In this document: positions 1 through 10,734 of the stretch, piece by piece
Layout: every line of letters begins with the position of its first letter
Numbering within the stretch: position 1 is the first letter of the stretch
DNA from: Fragum whitleyi
Lineage: Eukaryota > Mollusca > Bivalvia > Cardiida > Cardiidae
Direction of reading: 5' to 3'
DNA length: 64,000 nt
NCBI GenBank assembly: GCA_948146395.1
Contig: OX411556.1
Location: forward strand, 28,071,653-28,135,652
Notes under the pieces: model-generated
The model's database searches: none
What the model was told of the DNA's origin: nothing
Seen by the model: only the letters and a program-made list of their open reading frames with translations
Position numbers and translations under genes: made by a program

Positions 1-126
1 CATTGCTTTACATGTAGATGTGTCTTAGAGGCAATGCATGATTCTTAGTTTCTTCAAAGGAGAGTAGGTTCCTATCGAAAGTTATATTTTTATATCATTT
101 TTATATCAATTTTCTCTGTGCGGGAA

Positions 127-175
127 CAACATATCGTAACTGCAGCTTGTACAAAGCTGCTGTTACGATGTGTTG
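127..175. repeat. short foldback hairpin
   Basis: Two arms of about 22 bases around CGTAACTGCAGCTT pair across a very short loop. A related hairpin lies at 44062-44100 and a decayed one near 56887-56930, so this is a small dispersed foldback family. No function is visible. Confidence 0.7.
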
Positions 176-406
176 CTTTTCCGCAGATCAGATGCAATTG
201 ATTTTTTAAGTTTGCTCAAAGTTATATTTTTGAAGTGAACGAAGGAAGGCGGAGAAGTCTTAAATAATTCTATTTTCATGCTGCACATTATCTTTCTTGA
301 CATCAATTTGTTCGACAGCAATAACCATATAATGACGGATTAGTCCGAATTATGCAGTCTGGATTTTCTTACAGTTCTTCAAATTTGAAAAGAAGCGCTG
401 ATTTAA

Positions 407-796
407 GGTTCTATTAAAGTGTTTGTGGCCCAATTTTAAAACACTTCATTTGCCAAGAAAAAGCAGTATCTCCAGGTAAATTATATATCAAAATGAAGCT
501 ATTCACGAGCATAATCAGTTAAGCAACACAAGACTGTCATAGCTATAGAGGTATAGACTGTACTTTGTTAAAATATGATCCAAATTTATCCAACCGTCAT
601 GCAGTTGCTTGTTCTGTACAAAATGACCCTTTTCCACAATGTTTTGGCTTTACCACTATAGCTGTGGCGGTCTTATGTTGCTCAACTGCTTGTGCTTAAA
701 AATAGCTTCATTTTGATATACAATACCTAGACATAATGCTTTTTCTTGACCAATGAATCGCCCTAAAAATTGGGTCTCAAACACTTTACGCGAACC
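407..796. mobile_element. 390 bp inverted-repeat element, TTAA target
   Basis: TTAA lies at 403-406 and 797-800. The element starts GGTTCTATTAAAGTGTTTG and its other end reads the same way on the minus strand (GGTTCGCGTAAAGTGTTTG), with about 150 bp of imperfect terminal inverted repeat. The duplicated segment has an uninterrupted TTTAAG at the matching place near 1850, which acts as the empty site. A TTAA duplication is typical of piggyBac and Kolobok transposons; which family drives this one is inferred only. No transposase is encoded. Confidence 0.85.
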
Positions 797-1106
797 TTAA
801 GATTCGGTTAACTGCGGTTAACTGGTAAAAGGAGATAGATCAATTATAACAAATTCATTGTTATCGTTGTCTTAAAGGCTTGAAGTAATGTCATTGCTAT
901 AAATGTATTCTAATGAAGCTATGCTGTGTATGAACTTTAAGTTGTTATGATGTTATGTTGTTATTAAAAAATGAGCGGGTACACTGTTTTATTTAATTTC
1001 CATTCTGTCCATCAAGAGACGTGCATTTTGATTTGCTTGAAAATCGTTTTCGTTTTCCAATCAAATTAATTCTTAGAACACATCCATTTGGTACGTTTGC
1101 ACAAAG

Positions 1107-1300
1107 TACATTTAATAACACCGTGGAATTGATATTCACATGGATCAAAACCATTCTATGTCGCTCACTGAGCGCTCCAATCATCCATTGCAAAAACTCA
1201 CTCAAACTATTGAAAAACGCTCCAAAATAACTAAAAATGAAAAGACCAACAACTACATTCAAATAAAAATTAGTACATAAAATTCTGAAATGGGAAAATA
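1107..1300 (-). mobile_element. MITE-A copy 1, truncated
   Basis: Inverted MITE-A end. It begins TACATTTAATAACACCG and continues through the family words CATGGATCAAAACCATTC and GAGCGCTCCA, but stops before the palindromic core. It is the paralogue of the longer copy at 2303-2728. Confidence 0.75.
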
Positions 1301-1619
1301 TTAAAAGAAAGTATGACTCGAACAAGACAAAGTTGCCTTGTTTTTGCTGCAAATCGATGTAAATTGTTTTGAATGTGCGTTGTCGAGATTTTATTGTCAA
1401 TATCCTATGCGCGTCACAGAATATTTTGTGGTATCATTGTACCAAATCTATTGTTATGAGTAATGATTGTGTGACTCGAATAACTTTTATTCAAAATAAT
1501 GCGTTTTATAAATGAGGAAACGATATATGACAATGAATTCTCTATAATTCTTTTCACATACTCATTCAATAAAATTTGCAGCTTGACAGTGTCAAAGCCA
1601 CTGGTGTTACATATCGTAA

Positions 1620-2490
1620 CTTTTCCACAGATCAGATGCATTGATTTTTTTAAGTTTGCTCAAAGTAATTTTTTTGAAGTGCACGAAGAGCGGCGGAGAA
1701 ATGTAAAATAATTCAATTTTCATGCTGCACATTATCGTTCTCCGCATCAATTTGTTCGACAGCAATAACCCTATTATGACGGATTAGTCCAAATTATCCA
1801 GTCTGGATTTTTTACAGCTCTTCAAATTTGAAAAAGAAGCACGGGTTTAAGATTCGGTTGGCTTCGGTTAATTGATGAAAGGGGATAAATCAATTATATA
1901 ATACATTCTACGTTATCGTTGTCTTAAAGTCATGAAGTAATGGCATTGTTTTAAGGTAGTGGACCCGTAATAGTTCCGCAACATATTGGAACATATGGTC
2001 TTTGACAATGTTGACCGAGGTTTCCTAATGAAAATCATTAGGAAACCTCAGTCAATATTGTGAAAGTTGATGAGTGCCAAAATGCTGCGGAACAATTATG
2101 GGTCGACTACCTTAAATGTATTCAAATGAAGTTATGCTGCCTATGAACTATAAGATGTTAAGATGTTAGTAAAAATGAGCGGGTACACTGTTTTATGATT
2201 TAATATCAAGATACGTTTATTCTGATTGGCTTAAAACTTGTTTACGTTTCCAAATTAAAACAATTCTTAGCACACATCCATTTTGTACGCCTGTGCACAA
2301 AGTACAGTATATTACACCGTCGAATTGACATTCACTCGGATCAAAACCATTTTAAGTCGCTCACTTACCGCTCCATTCATTCATTGCATAAACTCACTCA
2401 AACCATTCAAAAATGCTCAAAAATCATTAAAAATATAGGATCATCTACAACATTCAAAGTAAAAATAGGTAGATAAAATCCACGATTTTA
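1620..2490 (+). repeat. duplicated segment, copy 2
   Basis: Paralogue of 176-1300. It keeps the unoccupied TTAA site used by the 390 bp element in copy 1 and is itself interrupted by a 157 bp foldback MITE at 1955-2111. The segment runs on into a longer MITE-A copy. No gene is seen. Confidence 0.8.
1955..2111. mobile_element. MITE-B copy 1 (157 bp foldback)
   Basis: A nearly complete palindrome flanked by TTAA at 1951-1954 and 2112-2115. It begins GGTAGTGGACCCGTAATAG and ends with the complement, with AATGAAAATCATT at the centre. The paralogous segment reads CATTGCTATAAATG near 893 with no insert, giving the pre-insertion state. The target duplication can be read as TTAA or as TA. Further copies lie at 10974, 17539, 43041 and 62999. 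Confidence 0.9.
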
Positions 2491-2728
2491 CTGACATTAT
2501 TGAACTTTGTACGCCTATGATAGGCTCGTGAAGGCGTAGAATGTTATATAATGCATATTTTTATAGGGAGGTAATAATTGTCGAAAATTTTGTTCATCTT
2601 GAACAATATTAGCGATAATGGATAACCTCTCTTTGATTTCACTCAAAACTCGCTTTACGCGCTCATATAGTTTCATTCCAAAAGCATTCCAATATCATTT
2701 AGTTTTGTAAATTTCACGATCTTGTTAG
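2303..2728 (-). mobile_element. MITE-A copy 2
   Basis: Inverted orientation. It has the TACAGTATATTACACCG end, the foldback core around 2560-2625 (GGGAGGTAATAATTG and GATAACCTCTCTTTGA), and a decayed right end near TTTCACGATCTTG. Confidence 0.85.
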
Positions 2729-3232
2729 TCCCGTAAGAAATCTTGCTCACTATTTACCTATCTTTATCCATTTTCTTCAGGATATTCAATAAAATTCATA
2801 GCATATGAAAAGATAACTTTTTTTAATTAACGTAGGTATAACGTGTATAAATAAAAAGTGATAATGTTTTTAGTTTCATACCTCAATGAATAAAAAAATG
2901 TTATCTTTCTGTTTAGAATATTATGTTATGTAAAGTACAAGGCCTGTACATATATAGTCATAGCATTTCTTGTAACCTTTCCCATGTCATTTGTGAAATC
3001 TCCGTCTTACCAAAATCTCAATATCTCTGATTCTCATGCGGTTGACATCAATATTTTATTTTTACTTTGATATGCAGTGCCACAAGCTGAGTTTGACATT
3101 TTCAAACAATTTCTTGGAAGAGGCTTCGAGGATAAAAGGAATTAAATCGTCCAATATTTTTCTAAGATAATATTTTTTCTAAGAAGGACGTACAGCTCTT
3201 CCAGAGACTGTCTTGAACTTTTTCTCACTATT
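2729..3232. other. AT-rich stretch without gene
   Basis: No coding region is seen. Bases 2838-2910 match half of the foldback element found at 6848 and 54487 (AGTTTCATACCTCAATGAA). The rest matches nothing else I recognised in the window. Confidence 0.6.
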
Positions 3233-3649
3233 TACAGTTAAGAACATCGTGGAATTGACAAACTGAATGATGTAAAAATGATTTTGGAATGAAATTGAAT
3301 GAGTGTGTGTAGCGAGTTTTCAGTAAATTTAATGGGGGTAAATCAATATCGCAAATTTTGTTCAGGTTACCTCCCTTTAATAAAACAGGCATCGAGTTCT
3401 TTAAATAGCTTCATATATCCTATAGGACGCTTACAATTTCAATTATGTCTATGAAAACACGATTTTTTTCTATTTCTATTTATTTTCAATGTAATTGTTG
3501 ATTGTATCTTTTTTAGTCATTTTGGAGCGTTTTGTCGATTTGAGTGAATGTTTGGAATGAATGGATGAATGAATGAATGGTGCGCTGAATGAGTGATTTG
3601 AATAGTTATGATTGAGATGATTGTCAATTTCACGATGTAAATAACTGTA
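3233..3649 (+). mobile_element. MITE-A copy 3
   Basis: Complete forward copy from TACAGTTAAGAACATCG to AATAACTGTA. The core (3320-3395) pairs GGGGGTAAATCAATATCGC with ACCTCCCTTTAATAA. This is the first unit of a tandem repeat with the next copy. Confidence 0.9.
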
Positions 3650-3749
3650 ACTCCAAACTTAGTGCCAGGGTTATTTTACGTATCTGAATTATATTTTTTC
3701 TGTCATTGTTGTTTCTACAGAAACAATCTACTGAATATATCAAAAATGT
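3648..3749 (+). repeat. spacer repeat, left copy
   Basis: These 102 bases start TAACTCCAAACTTAGT and end CAAAAATGT, exactly between two MITE-A termini. They recur almost unchanged at 4185-4288 on the far side of the second MITE-A, so the array is MITE-A, spacer, MITE-A, spacer. Confidence 0.9.
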
Positions 3750-4186
3750 TACAGTTAACAACATCGTGAAATTAACAATGTAAATGATTTAGGAATGATT
3801 TAGGAATCAAATTGAATGAATGTGTGGAGTGACTTTGGAGTGAATTTAATGGGAGGTGATCCAGTATTGCAAATTTTGTTCATGATGAACAGAATTAGCA
3901 ATATTGATTACCTCCCTTTAATAAAATATACATACAAGTTCTATAGATAGCTCCCTATTTCTTCAAGAAACTATCGGAAGCTCACAATTTCAATTAAGTT
4001 AGTTAAATCCCGATTGTTCCCCAGCTATTTTTATTTTTGAACGAAGTTGTTGTTATTTTTTTTCAGTGAGGTTGGAGCGTTTTTGAATGGTTTGAGTGTC
4101 TGGAATGAAGGAATGGAGCGCTGAGTGAGCGATTTAGAATGGTTTTGATTGAGATGAATGTCATTTTCACGATGTAACTAGCTGTA
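3750..4186 (+). mobile_element. MITE-A copy 4
   Basis: Complete forward copy, TACAGTTAACAACATCG to AACTAGCTGTA, flanked on both sides by the same ~103 bp spacer. It is not a plain copy of its neighbour: its core and arms carry many differences, so the tandem event is old or involved two different elements. Confidence 0.9.
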
Positions 4187-4288
4187 ACTCCAAACTTAGT
4201 ACCAGGGTTCTTTTACGTACCTGAATTATATTTTTTTCTATCATTGTTGTTTCTACAGAAAACAATCTACTGAATATATCAAAAATGT
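4185..4288 (+). repeat. spacer repeat, right copy
   Basis: Second copy of the spacer at 3648-3749. It ends at AAAAATGT followed by TATATTG instead of a MITE-A end. Confidence 0.9.
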
Positions 4289-4322
4289 TATATTGTTGGC
4301 TCTGCTTTTACCCGAACGCTTA

Positions 4323-5573
4323 GAGACGTCGCAGCGAACTCGGGCTATAAAACGTAACGTAATTTGACGTTATTTTTTAAGCAAAAAATTGGAGAAAAAA
4401 CGAACGCGTTTTATTTGAAAAAACTATATGCCATATTTTGAATTACATCAAAAGATGTGATTAAAATTGTGAATAACTATCATGTTCAGTGGCGTATCAA
4501 ATATTTTCAGGGTGAAGAATCGCTGTGATTGCTTAACAAAATCAATTTTATAAAAACAAAAGTATTGAATTTCCGACAACCTAAAAAAGGTATTTAAAAA
4601 GACAAAAAAACTAAGTCTTGTTGGTCTTGCTATACTATAAACTCATCAAAACCGAGGGGAGTTTTTTATTTAATTTATTCCGGTTAGTATTTAATTTTTT
4701 TGGTCTGTAATTTCGAAACAACCGAAAAAACGTGAAGCACGCAACGTAAAACGTCATTAAAATGAGAAAGCGTGACATTTTTTCAGACTTTTTTAGCGTT
4801 CTCGTATTTAGCGTTAAATTCACAAAATATAGTTTATTATATATTTTCGGAAATAATAGACTGACCATTTTTTCTAGTTTAATTCTTATTTAATTTCGTC
4901 GACATTTGATAAGATTTTGGCAACTCCTCGCTAAAATGGTACGGAAAAAATGACGTAATTTCAAAAAGCGTGACATTATTTCAGACTTTTTCGTGCGAAA
5001 ATATTGTATTTAATTAAGAAACGAAAATAAACAAATTCAAACTGAAGAAATAAAAGTCTGACCATTTTTCTTAATTGTGTTTAGATTTGACAATTTCCTT
5101 AATTTTGTATGATTATTTTTACGTTGAAATTTTTCAGTCGTCATTTTTTGCTTCATTTTTAGCAGCGTTACACTTTTCGCTATTTTATTTACGTGAAGAG
5201 ATTTTCGTAAAAATTTATCTGAAACTTTCAAAATTCACACTGCATTAGACCGAATATTCTCTGAATTCGTGTGTAAACTTTTATTATGATAAAGAGTGTA
5301 TCCGCGATTTTATGGCATTTTGAACATGAATTGAAAGAGAAGCATGTTACGCGTTACATGCGCTTTTCGGCGATTTTTTCTTAATAAACTGGTCAATAAT
5401 GTTCATTCAAAGCCATGGGTACCAGAATTTAGTGTCTATAAGGTAGAGCTATTCAAACGCTTTAAAATGATGTAAAATAGTGCGCTGTTTTAGCCTATAC
5501 AGCGATTTTTTTTTAAATTAAACAAAACTATGACAGATTTTCATAAAATAGCCCGACGTCACTGCGACGTCTC
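4323..5573. mobile_element. 1251 bp non-autonomous element, TTA target
   Basis: Terminal inverted repeats of about 27 bases start GAGACGTCGCAGCGAACTCG on the left; the right end reads GAGACGTCGCAGTGACGTCG on the minus strand. TTA lies immediately outside each end (4320-4322, 5574-5576). A three-base TTA/TWA duplication is the usual mark of PIF/Harbinger transposons; that assignment is inference. The interior has two ~200 bp direct subrepeats (AAAGCGTGACATT at about 4767 and 4975) and no transposase. Confidence 0.8.
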
Positions 5574-5578
5574 TTAAG

Positions 5579-5850
5579 ACCCCGGTCATATCGTAGTGGT
5601 AGCGCGTCGGACTACCATTCAAAATGTTTCGGGTTCGATTCCCGACGGCGGCACTCATCCTTTCCAAATATCCGAATTTTTCGCTGAGAAACGTAGACCT
5701 AGGTGGGATAGTAGCTGGGGGTTAGGAAAGGATGTAATCGTAATTACAGGTGTGAATAATACCAGGGTTCTATTGTTAGGTGCTCTAGCCTCTGCGATGT
5801 AACTGAACAATTGTTGAAAGCGATGTAAAACCCCTTTTAAAAACAATATA
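5579..5850 (+). mobile_element. tRNA-headed SINE, full length
   Basis: The head has RNA polymerase III box A-like (TAGTGGTAGCGCGTCGG) and box B (GGTTCGATTCC) motifs. The body shared by all SINEs here follows (GTAGACCTAGGTGGGATAG, TTGTTAGGTGCTC), then a GTTGAAAGCG...AAACCCC tail. It starts within three bases of the TTA flank of the 1251 bp element. The body follows a tRNA-like head, so this is not a tRNA gene. Confidence 0.85.
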
Positions 5851-5924
5851 CCTGAACGCAAAGTAATGATCCTAATTTCATACAATTGCATTGAATTTTT
5901 TTTTCAAAATAGCGTTTTCATACA

Positions 5925-6065
5925 CGTGACCCGTCACGCGAAAAGGAGCCATCTGAGTAGTGCGTAAATTATCGACCCTTGTCAATCTGCACGGATTAAG
6001 CAGTCTAACAAGGATCGATACTGTACGCACTACCCAGATGGTCCTTTTTTGGGTGACGGGTTACA
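5925..6065. mobile_element. MITE-C copy 1 (foldback)
   Basis: The left end, GTGACCCGTCACGCGAAAAG, pairs with the right end that finishes GGGTGACGGGTTAC. The inner arms carry CATCTGAGTAGTGCG and CGCACTACCCAGATG. Related copies lie at 12454, 19014 and, as a half, at 54819. Confidence 0.85.
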
Positions 6066-6162
6066 TATTTTGACCTTTATTCACCCTATCTCAACAAGCA
6101 ATATTTTTAGCGCATTATACGACATTTCTGTCTGGAAATAAGATGAACAAACGGCCTATTAA

Positions 6163-6383
6163 CCCTTTCCTGTTTAATCCCTGCTTTTTACGTGTCTGTG
6201 ATTTTATGATTGAGAAAACATTGTGAAAAAAGAAGAAATTGCTTCAGACAAGCAATTTCTTCTTTTTCCACACTATTTTCTACCCTACTGAATGGTTATT
6301 TTTCAAATTAAATCCTCTTTCAATTTTCGTCTGCAAAACCTTTAAATTTGGACAGGTCCAAAATTTTGTAAAATAGGAAAGGG
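6163..6383. mobile_element. MITE-D copy 1, piggyBac-like
   Basis: 221 bp between TTAA at 6159-6162 and 6384-6387. The ends are CCCTTTCCTG and TAGGAAAGGG. The centre is a strong hairpin (AAGAAGAAATTGCTT and AAGCAATTTCTTCTT). TTAA flanks with CCC-starting ends are the hallmark of piggyBac elements. No transposase is encoded. Confidence 0.85.
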
Positions 6384-6679
6384 TTAATTAATAGTAATGC
6401 ACAACAAACTCCGCAAGTTAATTTGCGTTATTGACTTTTCGAGTGCAATGGGGAATTCCGTGTGCCAATTGAAATTAGGCTGCTCTTTATTGTTTGTTTG
6501 TATGTTACCATATGAATGGTTAAATTCGCGAAAACCAAATTTTGCGGTAAACGTTAAAAAAATATCAGAAAAAGAAGGCTCACAAAAGAGAAGATTTTTA
6601 TTTAGCATAATATATGTTATATAATCGTTTGTTTCAGCGTAAGATCGATCTATATTTAAATAATTTAATTCTAATTGAT

Positions 6680-7000
6680 CCAGTGATTTCGCACATTCTG
6701 TTTGGCTTGAAAATAGCTATTATTTCTGCATGAAAATAATTTTGCGCATCTATTTAATAAGCTTCGACAAAAAGTAGTCTCATAAGAAAACTGTCCCAAT
6801 GTTGACAACTTTTCATTTTTGCTTCATGACATTAAATTACAAGAATATAAGATAATATTTGTTGATTTCACAGAGGAATGAAACTAAAAACCTTATCACA
6901 GTTATGTATATATCCGTTTAGCATATTCATACAATGTGATAAGAATTTGTTTCATACCTCAATTTCATACCTCAATGCTATCAACAAATACTCTCTTCAT
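6680..7000 (+). repeat. dispersed repeat with terminal foldback
   Basis: Diverged match to 54310-54630: shared words include AAGTAGTC(T/C)CATAAGAAA and TTGATTTC...GGAATGAAAC. The last part (6848-7000) folds back: GAGGAATGAAACTAAAAACC pairs with the GTTTCATACCTCAAT region, and the outer ends share ATTTGTTGAT. The identity of the parent element is unknown. Confidence 0.65.
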
Positions 7001-7009
7001 CTCTAATCT

Positions 7010-7120
7010 GAGTGAACAACAAAATCTATATTTCACAAGTGGCGTGGCCAAGGTTGATATATAGCTTATTTTTTTCAAGAAATAAAATATAAATTGATCT
7101 TACTCGAAAAACAAATGAGC
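7010..7120. repeat. dispersed foldback repeat
   Basis: Matches 32732-32845 (GAACAACAAAATCTATATTT, ACTCGAAAAACAAA). In the second copy the ends clearly pair with each other; here the right arm is decayed. Confidence 0.6.
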
Positions 7121-7190
7121 CGCCGTCATGGCGCAGTTGGTAGCTCGTCGGACTGTCAATCTAGATGTCTCTGGTTCGATCCACGGACGT
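7121..7190 (+). mobile_element. SINE head fragment
   Basis: GCCGCCGTCATGGCGCAGTT and GGTTCGATCC give box A and box B. The SINE body is missing: a small hairpin (GTAACGCAAG...CTTGCGTTAC, 7189-7221) follows. It could be mistaken for a tRNA gene, but the pairing of the outer stem is lost. Confidence 0.6.
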
Positions 7191-7229
7191 AACGCAAGAT
7201 ACTGGTGACCCCTTGCGTTACAAATAGTT

Positions 7230-8034
7230 TCGACGTTGGCTTAAATATAACGTTCCGTTTTACTAAACTTTCTTCACGCCAACATTGGCAAACGACATAT
7301 TTCTCTTATTGAAACACTGGTAATCTTTGCGAAGATTCGAATACACAAAAAAATGTATTTTTATGACACAAAATGGACACAGATTTCCGAAGATTCCGGC
7401 GAAAATCCAATGATATAATGCAGAGTAATACTGTTTCGGTGTGATTTTGAAATACTCATTCAAAGTCAAAAATATATGGGCGATGTCAAACATTTCTAGC
7501 GGTTCAAAAATAAGATTTTTATTTACTATTAATGTGTATTTTCAGATAATTGAATAGAACTTATTATTTAAACCAAAGACTGTCAATTAAGATTTATAAG
7601 ATGATTCCGAAGAAATCGCGGTTATCTGAATCAATCGATCTTACCACTGGAGAAATCATTCTTTGAATAGAATTTGATATTTTAGTTCTTTTTTATTCAG
7701 TTTGATAAAATGTTTTCTGTTAAGGATGTTCTCAAATAGATCAGTTTTTGACAACACCATGTGTTTATTTATTCATCTAATGAATTATTCTCTTTTTTTT
7801 TAAAGAAATTCATTTTGCTTTTATTTTATTTCATATTGATTGAAGTTTGAGTCTCCATCTTCTTTTCTATATATCATGCGTAATTTTAGAGCATTTCAAT
7901 TTAATCACTTATTATCATTATAATTATTAATATCGAGTGACATGAAATTTAAAATACAAATACAAGTCAAATCAAGCATGTGAAATGCGAATACATTTAA
8001 TCATATTTATTCTAATATGCCTTGGTAACGGGGG
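7230..8034. other. AT-rich stretch without gene
   Basis: No coding region, RNA gene or repeat family shared with the rest of the window was recognised. A 76-codon minus-strand frame at 7263-7493 has no recognisable domain. Confidence 0.5.
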
Positions 8035-8371
8035 GAAATCAACGTAGCGTTTTGAGAAATAACGTAGGTGGGACATTTTTGGGTGACTTTTGTATTTATC
8101 AATAAAATCATTACTTTTAGGCCGAGAATTGAAAGAATCATATCGTTGTAAACAGAAATGAAAATGTATTTTTCTATAGAAATTTTAATTCAATGCAACA
8201 AGTTAAAGATATATATTATTTAGGTGGAAAATAGCAATTCTTAATTATCGACGTCAAAAAATGACAGTGGGACATTTTTGGTGACTTTTGTATTTTCGCC
8301 ATGCTTCTTAACGGCGCTTCGAACAATAATTGCATTTACATTTTTCTAATCTATAGAGAAAATGTATTTTT
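8035..8371 (+). repeat. diverged ~200 bp repeat, interrupted by HLE-1
   Basis: GTGGGACATTTTTGGGTGAC near 8070 returns near 8268, and GAAAATGTATTTTT recurs at the end of each unit. After the Helitron-like insertion the pattern resumes with GTGGGACACTTTAT (about 10328) and CGCGGGACACG (about 10517). This suggests an old tandem array split by the insertion. Confidence 0.5.
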
Positions 8372-10244
8372 AGCTCACCTGAGCACGAAGTGCTCATGTG
8401 AGCTATTGTGATCACCTTTCCTCCGGCGTCCGTCCGTCGGTCGTCGGTCGTCGTCCGTCGTCCGGCGTCCGTCAACAATTTCTTTAAACGACATCTCCTC
8501 CTAAACTACTGGGCCAATTAACACCAAATTTTACAGAAATGTTGCTTAGGTGGTCCCCTTCAAAAATAGCTAAAAGAATTGAATTCCATGAAAAACTCTG
8601 GTTGCTATGGCAACAAAAGGTGAAATTTTAAGAAAATCTTTAAAATTCTTCTTCTTCTCAACCAGTAGTCCTACAGACTTAAAACTTGGCATTGATGATC
8701 AGTTCATAGACCTGAATGAAAAAAGCTAAAATCATATCTTTAGGGCCACCAGGTGCGGAGCACCAGGGGGGAGGGGGTAGTACTCTGGGTAAATTTTGTA
8801 ATCTTTAAGCCTCTTCTTCTTCGGAACCAGGAGCCCTACAGACTTGAAAATTGTCATGGATGATCAGCTCATAGACCTTAATAAAAATAGCTAAAATCAT
8901 ATCTTTTGGGCTGCCAGGTGCGGAGCACCAGGGGGGAGGGGGTAGTACTTTTGTGAAAATTTTGTAATCTTTAACCTTCTTCTTCTTTTGAACCAGGAGC
9001 CTGACAGATTTGAATATTGGCATGGATGATCAGAATATGGACCTTTATATAAATAGCTAAAATCATGACTGTAGATTCACCAGGTGCGGAGCACCAGGGG
9101 GGAGAGGGTAGTACTTTCGTGAAAATTTTGTAATCTTTAACCTTCTTCTTCTTCTGAACCACAAGCCCTACAGACTTGAAAATTGGCATGGAGGATCAGC
9201 TCTTAGTCCTTAATAAAAAATAGCTAAAATCATGACTGTAATGCCACCAGGTGCGGAGCACCAGGGGGGAGAGGGTAGTACTTTTGTAAAAATTTTGTTA
9301 TTTTAACCTTCTTCTTCTTCTGAACCACAAGTCCTACAGACTTGAAAATTGGCATGGAGGATCAGCTCATAGACCTTAAGAAAAATGGCTAAAATCATGA
9401 CTGTAATGCCACCAGGTGCGGAGCACCGGGGGGGAGAGGGTAGTACTTTTGTGAAAATTTTGTTACTTTAACCTTCTTCTTCTTCTGAACCACAAGTCCT
9501 ACAGACTTGAAAATTGGCATGGAGGATCAGCTCATAGACCTTAAGAAAAGTAGCTAAAATCATGACTGTAATGCCACCAGGTGCGGAGCAACAGGGGGGA
9601 GGGGGTAGTACTTTTGTGAAAATTTTTTATAACTTTAACCTTCATCTTCTAATAAACCAGAAGCCTTACAGACTTCAATATTGGCATGGATGATAAGCAT
9701 ATGGATCTAAAATAAAATAGCTTAAATCATGAATGTAGGGTCACCAGGTGCTGAGTGTCTTGGGGAGGGGGTAGTACTTTGGATCATTTTTGAAATCTTT
9801 AAACTTCTTCTAATGAACCAGGAGTCCTACAGACTTGAAAATTGGTATGGATGATCAGCATAATTATGGACATTAATTGAATTAGCTAAAATCATGACTG
9901 TAGATTCACCAGGTGCAGAGCATCTTGGGGGAGGGGGGTGCTTTGTTGAGAATTTTGAGTCCCTACAGCCTTTATATTTGACATGGATTGATCAACTCAT
10001 TAAAGAAAACTTAAAAAGTCTCAGACTCAGCCTGTATATCTGGCATAGATTAGCTGATCACAGACCTTTTATGAAAAAATCTTAAATAGATAATGACCAG
10101 GGGAGGAGCAGAGGGGGGAAGGATTATTTCAAATGTTATCTGATTGAATAATTGAAAATCTCTTTTTCTGTGGTTGCATGGACATACCTAGGTAATGAAG
10201 CTTTTTTCTCAGGTGAGCGACCCAGGGCCAACGGCCCTCTTGTT
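8372..10244 (+). mobile_element. Helitron-like element HLE-1, complete
   Basis: The 5' end is a palindrome (AGCTCACCTGAGC, then AAGTGCTCATGTGAGCT), followed by a GTCCGTCG-rich stretch. Nine core repeats of about 165 bp are marked by CACCAGGTGCGGAGCACC at about 8749, 8918, 9079, 9247, 9411, 9574, 9742, 9907 and 10096. The 3' end has a hairpin (AGGGCCAACGGCCCT) directly followed by CTTGTT. This layout matches non-autonomous Helitron-like (HINE, bivalve 'pearl') elements. It encodes no Rep/helicase; small frames here are repeat translations. Confidence 0.8.
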
Positions 10245-10730
10245 TAAATGTTAAAATCAGTTTGATCAGTAAATTTTACATAAAACGGTATAGACAAGAA
10301 CGCGACTTCACTTACATCGTCGTTAAAGTGGGACACTTTATATCTTTTTAATCTATCATTCGTGCGATCTTCATTTTTCCAAATACACTTTAGAAATTAA
10401 TACTGACGAAACCAGAAACATTATTACTTTGTCCAGCTAGAAAATTATTATTGTGTTTAAGGCCAAGTATTTAAGACAGCAAAATGACAGACCTCGACCG
10501 GAGGAAAGTGTAACGCGGGACACGTCGGTTTTACATTATTTTTATACGTTAAGAAGGCAATAAAACCCATGCACATTCAACATAATACGGAATTTATCAT
10601 GTAGAATGTTAATTGATGCAAAGTTTGGTGTATATTTCATTAATTTCCGACAAAAAATAAGGATTTTTATCGAAAAAGCAAGCTAACAATGTCGACGTTT
10701 TTGTTGAGTGTCACCAGTATCTTGCCTAAC
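10245..10730. other. AT-rich flank of HLE-1
   Basis: This holds the continuation of the ~200 bp GTGGGACA repeat described left of HLE-1, and nothing else recognisable. Confidence 0.5.
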
Positions 10731-10734
10731 GTCA

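Larger units (their letters stand above)
176..1300 (+). repeat. duplicated segment, copy 1
   Basis: This stretch aligns with 1620-2490 in the same orientation: the parts at 176-402, 800-985 and 985-1300 match with moderate divergence. It carries a 390 bp TTAA-flanked element (407-796) that copy 2 lacks, and lacks the element that copy 2 carries at 1955-2111. The match runs into the first part of a MITE-A copy, so the ancestral duplication included that element. No coding region is seen; the open frames here read through MITE-A arms. Confidence 0.8.

Noticed and set aside
993..1400. 135-codon minus-strand frame
   Set aside because: It runs through a MITE-A arm and duplicated DNA, and has no recognisable domain.
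8749..10120. CRISPR-like array of regular repeats
   Set aside because: Units of ~165 bp repeat along their whole length with no spacer/repeat alternation, inside a Helitron-like element of a eukaryote.
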